Below are positions 12,541 to 26,022 of a DNA stretch of 64,000 bases, piece by piece. The notes beneath the pieces are model-generated. The model made no database searches. It had not been told where the DNA came from and was given only the letters and a program-made list of their open reading frames with translations. Position 1 is the first letter of the stretch; each line of letters opens with the position of its first letter. The position numbers and the translations under genes were made by a program. This stretch comes from Forficula auricularia. Its lineage: Eukaryota > Arthropoda > Insecta > Dermaptera > Forficulidae. The stretch is from positions 18,717,079 to 18,781,078 of the forward strand of contig JALMQS010000128.1 in assembly GCA_024734495.1 (NCBI GenBank), written 5' to 3'.

Positions 12541-13609
12541 ACGGCCTTATGGAAATCACTCACTTGTGAAATTCCAAGGGGGGGGGGGATTCAAAAATAA
12601 TTTAAAATAATAAAATTTTCAAACAAAAATCGAAGAATTTTTTTAATAGAAGAGTCTAATATTTAAAAGGAGATATGATTAATTAATTTCTAATTGGCCC
12701 AAAATTAAGAGGGAGGGTGTCCTTCGTAAAATATTATACATTTTTTATTAAATACCTATAGAAGAAGGAGCTGCTGTATGATAAAGTTATGTGAATGGCC
12801 ACATTTAATTAAATGATTAAGATCCAAGAAATGCAGTAAAAAACTTAAGATATGATAGGAAGTTTTAGGATTTGGATTGAAGATCGCATCTCTGAGTATC
12901 TGTATTTTAGCAGCCCCAATCAATTTCAGTGGCAACAACTTAGGCATGTTCAGAGTACAATTTCCAAAGAAATAACAAGTTAAGTTATATAAAGGGCTGT
13001 TGGTTTTTTTTGAGTGGGGGGGGGGGGTCGTCGAAGGACAATGCGTACTGTTGGCATGTTCCTCTAGTTCTGTTGAATTTTTTCATTAAAATTAATCGGA
13101 GAGACCTAAAGAGGGATATTTATTTTAGATTTACGGCTATGCTATGTAGGATGCTAATAAAAACAGTTAATTGAAATGCAAGATCACGATTAATACAGTG
13201 TCACTCATCTAAAAATTAACTAGAATTTTAGGGACACGACCTTTACCGGGCTTTAAATATTCAGTCCTTCAGACCCGGGGCATAAACACGTAGGTGTCGC
13301 CCTGAACACTCTTTTCAATAATGCGTAGGTCTTTCACAACCTATATGTTCTGCAGCTTATCTGTAAGCTCCTTCTTGCATTGTTTGTATAACTGTGCTAC
13401 ATGTTGCTAAACTTCCGAAATCTCTGGGTTCAGATACTTAAGATTCCAAGGCTGTTGGCTGATATATATATAAAACAGGATTTATTTATTTTTTTATTTA
13501 TATACTGTACAAGATCTTGTAAATCTAATAAAACAGGCACCCCAAACGGTCCATTGTTGATTTAGGATTTGTATATAAATATAATATATATCTGTATAAA
13601 GAAGCCAAA

Positions 13610-13920
13610 TGGTGTATGGAGGAAGAGGCACCTTTTAGCAGGGTGGTTGTGTATGTGTGTAGTGTGCGCAGTTCGAGGGTGGTTTGCTTTTTAAAAGCGT
13701 GCCAAACCCCGCAAGAAGATAAGGGGCGCCCTGCACGCATTAAGGCCCTAAGGGCACTTGAAACCGATCCGCCGCCAGAAGGCTATTCATTGGCGCCCGA
13801 CGAAACCTTTGCTCCAGGTTCGCATTAAACAGATAGGGTTCCCAGGGGCTCCCACTCACAACACCTCCGGGGGTCCATTGTCCTTCCTTCAGGTGTGAAA
13901 CAACCCACAACGAATCGCCT
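13610..13920. promoter_or_regulatory. GC-rich island 3
   Basis: The block contains ggggcgccctgcacgc, tcattggcgcccgacg, a Sox-like ccattgt and a T-box half site aggtgtgaa (about 13892). Open frames across it on both strands lack protein features. 11080-13609 and 13921-15879 hold only AT-rich DNA and the F2 copy. Confidence 0.3.
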
Positions 13921-15879
13921 TCCTATTCAGAGAAGAAATCGCCAGTAGGACTCAATCAAAAGCAGCCCAGAGTTCATAATAAAACATTATCATTTTAATC
14001 CTATAGTGACCCACAAAAACGCATTAGTCCCCTCAGATCTATTATTATACTTCTATATACGAGTATATTATGTAAAGATAAAGTTGAATAAACTTCAGAG
14101 AAATGGAGTATCTATATAATTTAAATTTAAAAATGGTAGGTATTTTGCTGAGTAGAAGAGCTTTTAATTTTGAAAGGTGTGACTTCTACTGAATATAAAA
14201 TTTATTAAATATTAATGTAAAATATTTATATTAGACTGAAATTTATGGCAAAGAGCTATAGTCTCAAATAAATAGTATATTAAGCAGAAGAAACAATCTT
14301 TAAATTATTTTTAAATTAGGTTGTTAATTATATCACTATATATTATATCATTTAGGGTACCTACCCCAATATCAATTAAAATTTTAACTAACGCCATTTC
14401 CAAATTATACCTATATCACTCAAGGACAAAATTAGCGGAACGTGTACTTAATAAAGAAAATTTATAAAATTTAAATAAAATGTGAAATTTAAAGAAAAAT
14501 CAATATTTAAGTGAGTTATTAAACTAAATAAAAGTAAGATTAAAAATAATATTTTAACAAATTAATCAAAAAAATAAAAGATAAGTCATCGCTTTAAATT
14601 TTAGGGACACGACTGGACGCTAATTTTGCCAATGAGTAGAATCAATATTTAACAATTAAGACCCCGGTCTCTATTAAATACAACCCTTAAGACAATTCAT
14701 CTAGATCTCGTGGAAGCTAGACAATAAATATTCAAAATTGATAATTTCATATACTTTTAGGCTTTTTTCATTATAAAAATAATATAGTTTTCAAAACTTT
14801 CAGTCTAGATTAATTAATTTACTGATATGAATTGTTGGGGGATATTCTTAATTTAATAGACTGCTCTGTTCTTTTTACAATTCAGTTTCTTCAGTAGAAT
14901 GCAACCGGCTTTATGCAATCTCTTCATGTCTTCATTCATTAGTTGAAAAAAATAAATCCTTATTAGTATTGATTTTCAAAGTGAAAAATTACTAATTTTT
15001 CTCTTTCCAAGAAGTAATAAATCGAATAATTCATGTTTTAAAAATGTTAGGAAAAAAGATTAAATTAGTTGTATATAGCCAAAGTGAAAAAGTGATTGAG
15101 ATATTTGCACGAAATGGAGAACCAAATGACCTGAGGTAGAAAATACTTATTTCTTTAAGTAATTTATATATTAAAATGGGATGTCAAGTAATAATTAAAA
15201 TTATTATCAGAAACTTGCTCTTTTAAAAGATTTCCTATAATTAGTAAAATTATAATCAATAAAAATATTATACGATGGGCAAATCTTCTCACATTAGAAC
15301 AAGTAATTATAGAGAAAGTTACCCGACGATGGTCGGCGCTCTGGTGTGACACGCATTTTTACATGTTTTTTCTACTTGATGGCTCTCTGTCTAACTGAGT
15401 AGAATCTTATGATCTAATTTTGACTCACTTCTTCCTAGACGAATTTCTTGAAATTTTGAAAACGTTCTTATTTCGATGACAATATGGTGTTTCATTAAAG
15501 GAAATAACAGAGAAATATCATTTATACTTGAAAAAATGTAATAAACTGTATTAGCAAAAAAGTTTGCGTCTTGCAAAATATTATATAATTCACTCTTTGA
15601 TAAATGAGTTACTAATTCAAAAATTAAAAAAAAACTTTTATTTCAAAAAGTAAAAAATAATTTTTTCCTCAGGACCCAGAAAATTTTTATATTCTGAATT
15701 TTAAAATTAAAAGTTCGTGTGCTTTCAAATTGAAATTTAATTTTTTTAAAATATCCACACTAATTTTACTTGTGTGAATTCGGAAATTTTTTGTCTAGTG
15801 AAGATAAATTTATTTTCTACTTTTTAGTGCATTTTGAAAAAAAAATGTTTATATATATATTTTTCTTGTGTAACTCTCA

Positions 15880-16345
15880 GCTCCTAAACAATCCGTTTGG
15901 GTGACATTCCAAAGAGTTGTCCCGGGATAAAAAGGTGAGCAGCCCTTTGTAACCACCCTATCGATATGTTGATCAACGCTTATCTCTCTTCTGGGGGTTC
16001 TGTTGACAATCGGGCTTCTCTTGGGAAGCGCGTCCAGTCTCCAGTCCTCCAGTGCTGCTGGAGCCGCGTCTAATGACGCAGCCCGCGGCGGCGGCGGCAC
16101 CAGATCAAAGGGACTTGCGCAACTTGTGTCGGTGTGTCTGCGTCTGTGGTTGTGGCCATTGGCCATGTGACAAGGCGCCCAAAATGCCAAAAGCCCAAAG
16201 CCCGAAACCATCGTAGTCTAGTGCATCTATTGTGCATCTATTTGGAGGATCGGCTTGTTGGTGAAGACGGTCCTTCCTGATCACTTACACGCTTGGACTC
16301 ACCCTCTGTTTGCTAATTATGCGCAAGACTCTGATGGTTGCCGCT
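15880..16345. promoter_or_regulatory. GC-rich island 4, largest
   Basis: The block contains gcagcccgcggcggcggcgg, then agatcaaaggg (a TCF/LEF-type site read inverted), ttgcgcaa (a C/EBP-type palindrome) and ccattggccatgtgac. It is a candidate enhancer. A 120-codon frame across it is low-complexity and not convincing. Confidence 0.35.
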
Positions 16346-18394
16346 ACCACGCCATTGCTAACCACGAAAAAAATAATATTTGGCAGAGAGTTGAAAAAGC
16401 CGATGTGTAAGTAAATTGTTCAAGGCTCAAGCAGGTGAAATTGAAACCTGTCGCATTCTTACTCGGCTTTTCATTTCAAGGCTCGGAGGGATTTCAATTA
16501 ATAGAGGTGGAATTTAATTTTAATGTATAAATTATGATATGGTATTCTACAAAGATAGCCTTTGACAAATATTTCTAATAATCTAATAACGAAAGATATA
16601 ATGATCTAATGAAAATATGATATTTATTAGAAGCCACGTGAGAGGAGGACTCACATATCGAAGTCGCCGTATTTTATATTTTACAAAATACTTGAGATAA
16701 GCAATAAATGAACGTATTACTTGAAATTTGTCATAATTTTATGTTAAGTGGTTTGAAAATACAAAAATTGTATGAAAGTTGGATGTGCACCAGACTTGGA
16801 AAAATTTGGAGATTAATGATTTTGTAGAAAACAAAAATAGAAATAGCAAAATAAAACTTTAGACAAATTGAAAATATATCGCCTGACAAATCCTTTAACC
16901 AAGAGATTTTATAATTTTAGGAGATTTTTTATGGTAATAGGGAAAAGATGCAATAGTTCAATTTCGAAGCAAAGATTGATTAATTTCAAAATGACTGATA
17001 AATATCATACCGCTTTTGTAATTAGGTGTACACCGTCTTTGGAATTAATTGGAATTACTTTGGAATTCATTAGATAATCTATTGTCTTCTACTTGGAAAT
17101 GAAAGTGGAAGTGGAAGTAGGTGTACAAGATTTTAGGTCGCAGTTCACTCCTCGTATCATACTCTATTCTGCAACCGCTTCAATAAGAAAACTATGATTA
17201 TTATCATTTTTGAGAGCTTATTAAAAAGATCATTTAATCAATAATATTCAAAATTAAGGGTACATTACTATGAATACATTTTTGAAAGGAAAATTTTGTG
17301 ATAATAAATATCAAGAATTATAAAAATATACCACGTGAAGAAAATAATAGGCTATGAAATATCATTTGGTCCAGATGCCAAATAAAAAATAGGTATATAA
17401 ATTGCCAAAAACTCCCGATGTCATTTTGCACTTCACCTTTTTTCTTTATCAAGAACATCTGCTATTTGTTTAAAGAATGTCCGAGGTGGGATTCTATTCC
17501 ACAAAATTGGTCAATTATGTAATTTGCAATTATTTGTAAGGAAGCATTTTTGTTTTGATCAATCCCTGGGTATTGTGTATAGAAAATAAGATAGTCACGA
17601 ACACGCACCCACACAAAAGCAAGGGTAAGCCCGAAAAATATTGAATTGAAAAGAAAAAAAAACTAAATTCAGTTTAAAAGCAGACCTATCAACCTATCAT
17701 GTTTAGATGTGTAAAAGGTATAATTAATCTCAAAAGTGAAACAAATTTAGATATCAAGAAAAAGAATCGTTTAAATACCTACACGTATACAGAAGCAAAT
17801 TTTTATTAAGCTAAAGACAATAAATATTAATATTAAAAGATATAGAGTAAACTATTTCTAGAATTTGGAAATGCTTTATTTTTCAAAAATACCTAAATAC
17901 CGTTTCTAGTAGGTACCTAAGAAAACCAAAAAAAAAAATAAAAATAGATTTTTTGAGTGAATCCATTAAGCCTAAGTTGAAATTACTATGAACTAGCAGA
18001 TTTGATGATTTGGTGTGTGTGTGTTGTTTATTGAAAGAAAAGTTTCAGCTAAATCTATCTAGATTGCCTATTTTTAAAGAGAAAATCTCAGAAGAATACA
18101 ACAAAAGTTTCAACTCCTATTTCTGGTGTCGTTTTCAAGTACTGTGGAAGAAATCAATTGATACTATGAAATGTTTTTAAATTACGAATAAGGAGGTCTT
18201 TAGATTTTCATTTTTTTTACCTGATGCAAAAAAGAGAATAGGATCCGGGACGAGTTCACGAAATCCAATTCAATTAAATCTCGATTGTTTGAAACAAAAT
18301 AAACCAATTTAAAGAAAAATGAATTCTCAATCACTTGTATTCTTTTGAATGCGAAAATCCAAAACAAAAAATAAAAATAAAAGTAAAAAAATGA

Positions 18395-18500
18395 ATCGAG
18401 GGGCTGGACAAAATCCTTCCTTTGGACTCATTTTGGGGGCATAACGCCCTTTGAGCTGAAAGTGCCGCTCTAGTAAATTGAATTAAAATGATCGCTACCA
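18395..18500. promoter_or_regulatory. Small GC-richer island 5
   Basis: gaggggctggacaaaatcc, gggggcataacgccctttga and gccgctctagtaaattg stand out from 16350-21950, which is otherwise AT-rich apart from the F2, SINE and MITE insertions. Confidence 0.2.
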
Positions 18501-20262
18501 CCTCGGCAAACTAGCAATCAAAACTCTCCCAATGATATATATTAGACTAAGCGATATTTAATGCCGGGTGCCGACATTTCACCTTTTAAAATTATCAAAT
18601 AATTAGACATCTGCGTCTTTTTTTTAAATTTTTTATTAAGATTTCCGAAGGAGCCTCCAGCGATACGAGTTAATTATTTAAGATAATTTTCTAGACAGAT
18701 ATTGAAGGAATTGACGCGCTTCTGCATTAATTGATCTCGGAAAAAACACCTAGTATTCATAAATCATTAAAGCCAAATGTTCAATGTTTACTATTTAATC
18801 AATCTTGCCTTTAATCTTTCTTTGGGAAAAAATAAAGATATTTCTAAAATCAAAGAAATTTTATCATTGTTAGTGATTTACTTTTGATTTTTTGACTTTA
18901 TACTCACTAATATTATATTTATATATATTTAAATTGTAAATAAATAGAAAAAAATAAAGTAATTGGATAAATAAATGGTCGAGGCCAGAAGCTATTTAAA
19001 ATTGTTTTTTTTTTAATATATAAATGAATAAACAATATATAAGATAATTATATAATATCAAATATAAGTCGGCAAAAATATTTAATTTTACTATACCTAT
19101 TTGATTGTAAAATTATTTAAATAAAATTTGGGTTTTTAGAATAAATAAATAAATAATCAATACATTTCAATTTCAATCGCGTCAAATAATTTAGAGAATA
19201 TTTCGAAAAACCTCATATACATATTTTCGACTTATTTATTTGTTTATTTTATTTATAACAGGATTTTTAAATCTAATTTTGAGATAGTGGACTTATCTTC
19301 TTCTTTTTTTATCACTTTCTTTGCATGTTTAGAATATGTTATAAATATACATAGATAAATTGCGATGTAAAAGGACAAATTTGCAAATGACTTTTGCTAT
19401 TGATACGCTAGAAGCCGTTTCCTGTTCAAAGTTATCAATAGAAATAAAGTAAATATCTCTTTGTGTGGGTGTGCTTGTATATTTGCATTCTAATTTCCTA
19501 AAGAAATTTCATAATGTTTATATTATAAACTGAAAAGTTTGGTGATTAATTTAATTTATATGATACGTTTAGAACAAACATTTCACATTATACTTCTCAA
19601 TATCTTTCTAATAAATAAATGAAGTAAAGTATTGTTTTTGTCCTATTATACATTCGATATGATAAAATAAAAGTATAATTTACACCGAGACCACCTGAAC
19701 TAAAGTTGTAAAAGGCATCAAATTTAATACTACAGAGTTTATACTCTTTCGAAAAGCTAAAGTACGTATAAGATTAAGATATAATATAGATATTATAATA
19801 TTTCATTAAATGTAAACATTAGAAAATATGTTCGAATTTTGAATCAATTAAAAATTATTTAATATCCCTTGAGCTAACAAACTAGGAAACAGATTTGTTT
19901 CAATATCAAGAAAAATTGATCAACAATTTTAACAGTAAGTAGAAGAAACCAGACTGTTGCAGTGTAATTAACATTCATCCAATGCAATTTGATAAAGATA
20001 TCCACGGGCCTTGATCTATTCTCAATTAAACTGGAAATATAAAATTGTACCTATTTAATAACAATTATTGATTAATTCTTACTTAACCATATTCTGTATG
20101 GTCAAGTATTGTAATGGTCCATGAAAAAAGTAGTTTCGAAATATCTCAAAAACGACTGAAACTATTTTGATAAAAAAAATAGCGTAACCATTCCTATAGA
20201 GTGAACATTGAAAAAGTTATATTTTACGAGATTTTGTCAAAATGTCTGTTTTTTTTTTGTTT

Positions 20263-20338
20263 TTTTTGTGCCATACCCGAAACGGGTGTAGGCGGCTCTC
20301 CACATATACCTGTGCTGAGTGTGTTTAGTTGTTTTAGT
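20263..20338 (-). mobile_element. 3' fragment of the 32956-type SINE
   Basis: The segment gtgccatacccgaaacgggt and the following tctccacatatacctgtgctg are the reverse complement of the 3' end of the SINE at 32956-33218. It is inserted in the F2 repeat beside the MITE. Confidence 0.7.
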
Positions 20339-20381
20339 TCTGTCTGTTAGTAGGTAGTGGATAGTGTATGTTAGTCAGTTA

Positions 20382-20576
20382 GGCCCGGTTGTATGTCGCA
20401 AAGTAAATGTTTTTTACCACTAACCAAGGTAGATGGTAAATGGAGCCACTGGGATGGCCAATCAGATGACAGCCACTGAATGTGCCTGTCATCTGATTGG
20501 CCATCCCAGTGGCTCCATTTACCATCTACCTTGGTTAGTGGTAAAAAACATTTACTTTGCGACATACAACCGGGCC
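20382..20576. mobile_element. Second Harbinger-type MITE, TTA duplication
   Basis: The element runs from GGCCCGGTTGTATG to its inverse, flanked by TTA at 20379-20381 and 20577-20579. The arms are an almost perfect inverted repeat of about 90 bp, so this copy is young. It is inserted into the F2 repeat copy at 20095-20760. Confidence 0.85.
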
Positions 20577-21954
20577 TTAGTCTGTGCGTTACTAAATTTT
20601 GTGTTTACTCTAGCTCAAAAACTAGAGTGAATATCACAACTAAATTTCTTATATAGTTTTATTGTATTGATATTAAGAGTTTATTAGATTTTGGTTGAAT
20701 CGAACCAAAAATTAAGCGAAAGAGAGACTTAAAAAATTAAAATGATAAAATTGTCAACTAAAAACAAAACTAAAGAAAAATGGAATATACCATAAAAGGG
20801 TGTATTTATAAAAAAGACAGTGATTATCTTGCGGGGATCAAAAAGATGGAGTGTTCAAAAAATAGAACTATCAATATAAGTCCTAGAACCTTTAATCGAT
20901 TTGTAGGAAATTTTGGTTATGTCGACATATATGGTAAAGTAAAAAAATTAAGTTTAAGAGTAAATTATTAGCGTTCATCAGGTTTAATAATATTATTGGA
21001 GAGATTTGCAGTATTCAAAAAGAATGTAAATTGCTATTTTTTGAAAAATTAAATATACCGATTTATAGAAAGAACAATCTTCATACTTATATTAATGATT
21101 AGAAATACTAGGAGACAATTATTATCCTCAATAATTCCTCATTATTAAATAGATTTAAAATAATAATATTAATAGCTGTGATGAAATTTAAAAGTGAATT
21201 ATTTACTTTTTTAAAGCTTAGGTATAGTCAATTCATTTGTAACCAAAAATTAAAAAGCTGTTAAATATTCGAATGGAAATTTTAAATAAATATATATATA
21301 TATATAATTGAAAAGTTTTTGTTTTGCCAAGAGTAGCAGAGTTGTTGATTCACAAAGAGAAACAAAGAGGTTGTCCTCTGCTTGATGCACTAGTTAACGG
21401 CTAAGTGTTCTTATTTATTTATTTAGATTAGAAATTTCCCAAACAACTATCTGCCACTAGATGAATTCTGTATTCCATTACATGTAATTATTAATTACAT
21501 ATAGCTCGAAGAGTTGTCACCCTTTTCACCAATAGTCTCAAATAAATAAAATATTTAAAAGTGTTTATTTACATATTAAGCAGAAGTCCCACCTTTTATT
21601 AATTTCTCATAAAAAAGGCTTTAATAATAATGAGCTATTGCTTAGAATGTGAAAGGCATTTTTAAGAAAAGAGAGAAACGTATAAGCGCGGAGACTTTAA
21701 TGAGCGCAAAATACACTTACCGTCCTAGTTTAGTGATGACCATTTCTGTTTCCGCATGATGAAATTTTTCCCATAATTCACTATTTGCAAGATGGATCTT
21801 CCCCTGATTCTCGAATTCCAGATCCGGAACTCGTGGAAGATTATAGTCTGAAAATGACAAAGAAGTGGAAATTATTTTCTATTTCTATGTGGATACTCAA
21901 AGAGTTTCGAAGTGCCAAAAAGTGTCACGGTTTTCTTTTGTTGGTAACTAGCAA

Positions 21955-22075
21955 TTAAGGAAAGGTGAGTGTTATGTCTGGACATAATGTTGGCGCCAGC
22001 GGCAGCAATTTTTGGGCATATAACTTAACGCCCACCTTTCAACGCTAAAAGACTTCTACCTGCTGGGTGCAACTA
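21955..22075. promoter_or_regulatory. GC-richer island 6
   Basis: ggaaaggtgagtgttatgtc and ttggcgccagcggcagcaat lie next to acgcccacctttc. The block ggaaaggtg/cacctttc is inverted over about 75 bases. The island also has ggcgcc, like islands 1-4 and 7. Confidence 0.25.
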
Positions 22076-22494
22076 TTTGTCAGGCAGTTTATCAAAATAA
22101 ATAAGCTTACAGGGGGGGGGGATTAACGGTAAAATAAAATTCTATTTATAAATCTTCGGCTTCGAAAAAATAAAAAAATTTCCTAAAATTCCATTGAGCT
22201 TTTTAAACATAATTAGATCTCAATAACTTGATTTAAAATTATTCTTAAAATATAATTTATCTTATTACAATAAAAATAAGTTTCATTTGGAGGACGAATC
22301 TTTTTTACTATACCATAATAATATGTAATATATTAGGAAATATTGTAATCACTCAAATCAGAAGGTTTCTTTAAGTCACGACAATTTTAATTGTGATTTA
22401 CAGGAAGTTTAAAAAATAAAATCAATGAAATTGTAAAAATTATATAAAATTTCAAAATGATTAAATACTCTTTTTTTCTAATATATATATATAT

Positions 22495-22650
22495 ATATAA
22501 ATAAATCTTTATTCTTCGACCTGCTTAGAGGTACAAGTCCTCGGTGGCTAGGTCCTCCAACATCAATACAATCTAGCTACAATACATTAACAAACATCAA
22601 TACAAATTAACTACAACAATTTAACAAATAATAAACAAGTACAAAAAAAA
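22495..22650 (-). repeat. Retroelement-like 3' end with aaataaatc tail
   Basis: cgacctgcttagaggtacaa and gtcctcggtggctaggtc are shared, inverted, with 42200-42310. There the order ctaagcaggtcgaataagta runs into attta repeats like a 3' tail. Confidence 0.55.
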
Positions 22651-23924
22651 AGATTTTTTTGGGGAAAATAGGTTAAAATTACGTGACATTTTAAAAATCT
22701 GGAGTGATTATCAGGTGGTTTTGCATCAAAATCACTTGTTAATGACTTTGGAATTTAGATTAAAAATGACAGAGGTAAATTAATTTTAGTGAGTTTACCG
22801 ATTTTTTTAGTTTGCAACACTTTAATTTATTAAGAGAAAAATAGAAATAATAAATCAATATTTTAAAAAATTTTGAAATGTAAAATCATAAATGTCTAAA
22901 TGTCGAATGACTCTTTTATACTAATTAATAATTAATCATTCGTTCCAAATTTTATATATAGAAAACGCAAGAAGCTGCAAAAATTAGCATATTTTTATGA
23001 TAGAAAAGATCGTGAGAATATCAATGCAACATGAGAAATGGAGAGCTCAAACCCTCCTTTACCTGAAATTTTGAAAAAAAATTGATTTTTTTAAGTTTTA
23101 ATTTAGTTCAGTAAGCGGAGGATTTTTTTAGTAGTATTTATGAAAAAATTCGAATTTAAAATATTTACAGATCATTGGATTTCACCGCGTCCCTAATAGT
23201 ACATGTTTTTTTATGTTCATATATTATGTTAAATCACATTGAGCTCTACCTGGAAAACAACTAGGTTGTGGACCACGTGTTGACAATATTCTAACTAGAC
23301 TGTTTTTACTGTGAAACTACACCCCCTTTACTTTATTAATTAATGTTTCACCTAAAACCTACACCACTTTCCCTAAGAAAAATTTCTAACTAGACTGTTT
23401 TTAGTTAATTTGAAATTTCTCAAAAACAAGACCTAACGATTCATTTAAAACATTTGACTGTAAATACGGCTCCACTATAGACAAAAAGCTTCTTATGATA
23501 AACGATGTGAAAATAATGTTTAAGCTTTTAGAGCTGCTTTTCGAGAATCATACCACGTCAAAAAAATAAAAACAATGCTTTGATATTTATATATTTTGAA
23601 AAGTTTTAAATTGATTAGTTATATATACGAAAATATATTGTCGACAAACATGAAAATAAAATTTTTTTAACGTGATTAGTGTGATTATATTTGAATATGA
23701 ATAAGAGAATTTGAACTTATAGAAAAAGAATCTTGAAATTTTAGATTCAATCAAATATAAAACATTAAAAAATGATATTATTTTAATTTGTGGCTTTATA
23801 ATTATTTCCCAAACAATTAAAATAAAATAAATAACCGAACCTGTTTTACTAGCTGATGATATATAGTGATAGAATAGAGAAACTTTGCTTACCTAAATAC
23901 ATTGTAGAAGGGCACAACATGTCT

Positions 23925-24125
23925 TGACGATGTTATAATACAGGAACCAAAACACTGACTGAATGATGGTCAAGAGCAAGCATCCCATGTCAACTAATAT
24001 TACTGCTCCCCTCCACTCTCATTTTGCAGAATGGTCCGGCAGCCAATCACAAGGGCCCCACGTGAGAAATGACTCCGCCCTTTTAAGGGCCTAGGCGCCA
24101 TTGCTTTTCTAAATCACTTGTATAT
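23925..24125. promoter_or_regulatory. GC-rich island 7
   Basis: It contains agccaatcac (a CCAAT-like box), ggccccacgtg and actccgcccttttaagggcc (a GC box next to a palindromic ccttttaagg, close to a serum-response-type site), and ends taggcgccattg. A promoter is possible, but no gene start was found beside it. Confidence 0.3.
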
Positions 24126-24351
24126 AATATGTACAGCTTAGCATTACCAGAGCCAAAGGGTCAGGTATCAAAAGAAGTAGGAAAAAGGTATAATAAAACA
24201 ATGGAATTTCTTATGAGAAAAACAATTAGGGTTGGGTTTGAAACCAACCCCTCCAAAAGGCTTAAGACATAGTTAAGATTTTGCACGATAACAAGTTGTC
24301 ATTGTTTTACCATTACGTAACCAAGAAAGTCCTTACTATATATATATTTAT

Positions 24352-24513
24352 ATTATAATTAAAATAAATACAAATCTTTTAAAAAACAATATTTACACTT
24401 TTATTAAAAGCCAAATGTTTCGGCTCCTTGGAGAATTTCTCCCTTTATCAATGTAATGAAATGAAAAAGGAAAAAAAAATCTTTATAATATTTGTATTTA
24501 TTTTAATTTTATA
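24352..24513. repeat. Small foldback with diverged apex motif
   Basis: The arms share taaaataaatacaaat and its inverse. On the minus strand the apex reads TTGATAAAGGGAGAAATTCT and then CCAAGGAGCCGAAACAT, a diverged form of the motif at 25575 and 51035. Confidence 0.5.
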
Positions 24514-24531
24514 AATATACCTAGGTATATA

Positions 24532-26022
24532 CCAGGTGAGTTTTTTATCTTGAGACAGTCTTATAACTCAAAAACAGTGCATTATATGAAAAAAAGTTTC
24601 AAATAAAAGTTTATTTATATCAGGGGAGAAACTAAACTACGCAATTCTTTGTCGACCTAGAACAAGCTTTCAAGGGTATTTCGAGCTCAACTTATGTTTT
24701 TAAAATAGAAACCTATATGTTTCTGTACATATTCTGAATCTACAAAAAAAACTGAACAACTTTCATAAGAACTATTTTTTATACGACATCAAATATAAAA
24801 AAAATATTTAATCAATTAGATCTCAAAAAAATCCTAATAATTATTTTTAACAATTATTCAACTTAATTATCAAATAATTAATTATTAAATCGAAAAGTCA
24901 CAACAATGAAAATAAGTGCTTATACTCAGATTTAAGAGATTATTTTCTACGTAATAGATCTATTTAAAAGTCTTGAGTTTAAAAAGGTTTATTTCTCGTG
25001 TCAATCCTGTAGATAGTTATATTATATTACCACAATAAAAATGGAGCATTTTTTTGTTGAAGACAGAATTGAAATAGTCTTAATTTATAGTGAATGTGGA
25101 AGAAGTGTTATGGGGTTGTCATTGAAATGGATGGCAATCGTTTTCCTGATAGAATACACCCACCCAAGCTTCATTTCATCGTGTTGTAAATTTATTTAAA
25201 AAAAAAAACAAGAAATGTAAAGGCTATGAAGAGACTTAAAAGGCCAAAATAACGAAATTGGAGTTGGAATTCATCCAGAAGACTTGCGATACACTCTGGA
25301 ATGTCTCAGAACAGTGTGGTAAAATTATTAAATTATCTATTTAATAATTAAATATTTGATCATTATTATTTGATAATTAAATTGAATGATTGTTAAAAAT
25401 AATTATTAGATTTCTTTGCAACGAAATTTTCTCTGGAGAGAGACGGACTGGTAGAACTTTTAATTGAATGTAATGAGGGGTAGTGAGGAAAGAAAAAATA
25501 ACACATATCAAATAAGGTATAATTTATTGGAATCCTTCCTCCTTTCCTTTCAAACCGACGTTTAGGAGGAAACCCTGAAGAAGGAGGGAAAAATCCTCCG
25601 AAACGTCGGTTTGAAAGGAAAGGATGAAGGATTCCAATAAATTCACCTTATTTGATCTGTTAATTTTTTCTTTCCTACTACTCCTGGGCTGCTTTCCATT
25701 ACATTCAATTATAATTATTAGAATTTTTTTCTTGAGGTCTAATTGATTTAATATTTTTTTATTATTTGATGTCGTATAAAAAATAAATAAAAGTTGTTCA
25801 GTTTTTTTTGTAGATTCAGAATATGTACAGAAACATATAGGTTTCCATTTAAAAAACAGAAGTTGACCTCGAATTACCCATGGAAGCTTGTTCTAGGTCA
25901 ACAAACAATAGAGTAGTTTAATTTCCTCCCTGATTTAAATAAACTTTTATTAGAAACTTTTTTTCATATAATGCACTGTTTTTGAATTATAAGACTGTCT
26001 CAAGATAAAAAAACTCACCCTG
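24532..26022. mobile_element. Long-inverted-repeat Tc1/mariner-like foldback, TA duplication
   Basis: The termini CCAGGTGAGTTTTTTATC and GATAAAAAAACTCACCCTG are flanked by TA. The inverted repeats are about 300 bp and include gtttctgtacatattctgaa. No transposase remains. A second foldback (25461-25710) is inserted in the middle. Confidence 0.75.
25461..25710. repeat. Foldback with hammerhead-like apex
   Basis: The arms pair from attgaatgtaatg to cattacattcaat. At the apex the string CCCTGAAGAAGGAGGG, a short loop and TCCTCCGAAACGTCGG are flanked by long pairing arms (caaaccgacg with cgtcggtttg). The order CTGAAGA, helix, GAAAC, helix resembles a hammerhead core. Confidence 0.65.

Larger units (their letters stand above)
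20095..20760 (+). repeat. F2 family copy carrying a SINE fragment and a MITE
   Basis: It shares gaaatatctcaaaaacgact and agtctgtgcgttacta with the other F2 copies. Two later insertions sit within it (20263-20338 and 20382-20576). Confidence 0.7.

Noticed and set aside
15849..16211. 120-codon open frame on the minus strand
   Set aside because: It comes from a GC-rich island. No domain, splice context or protein-like pattern.
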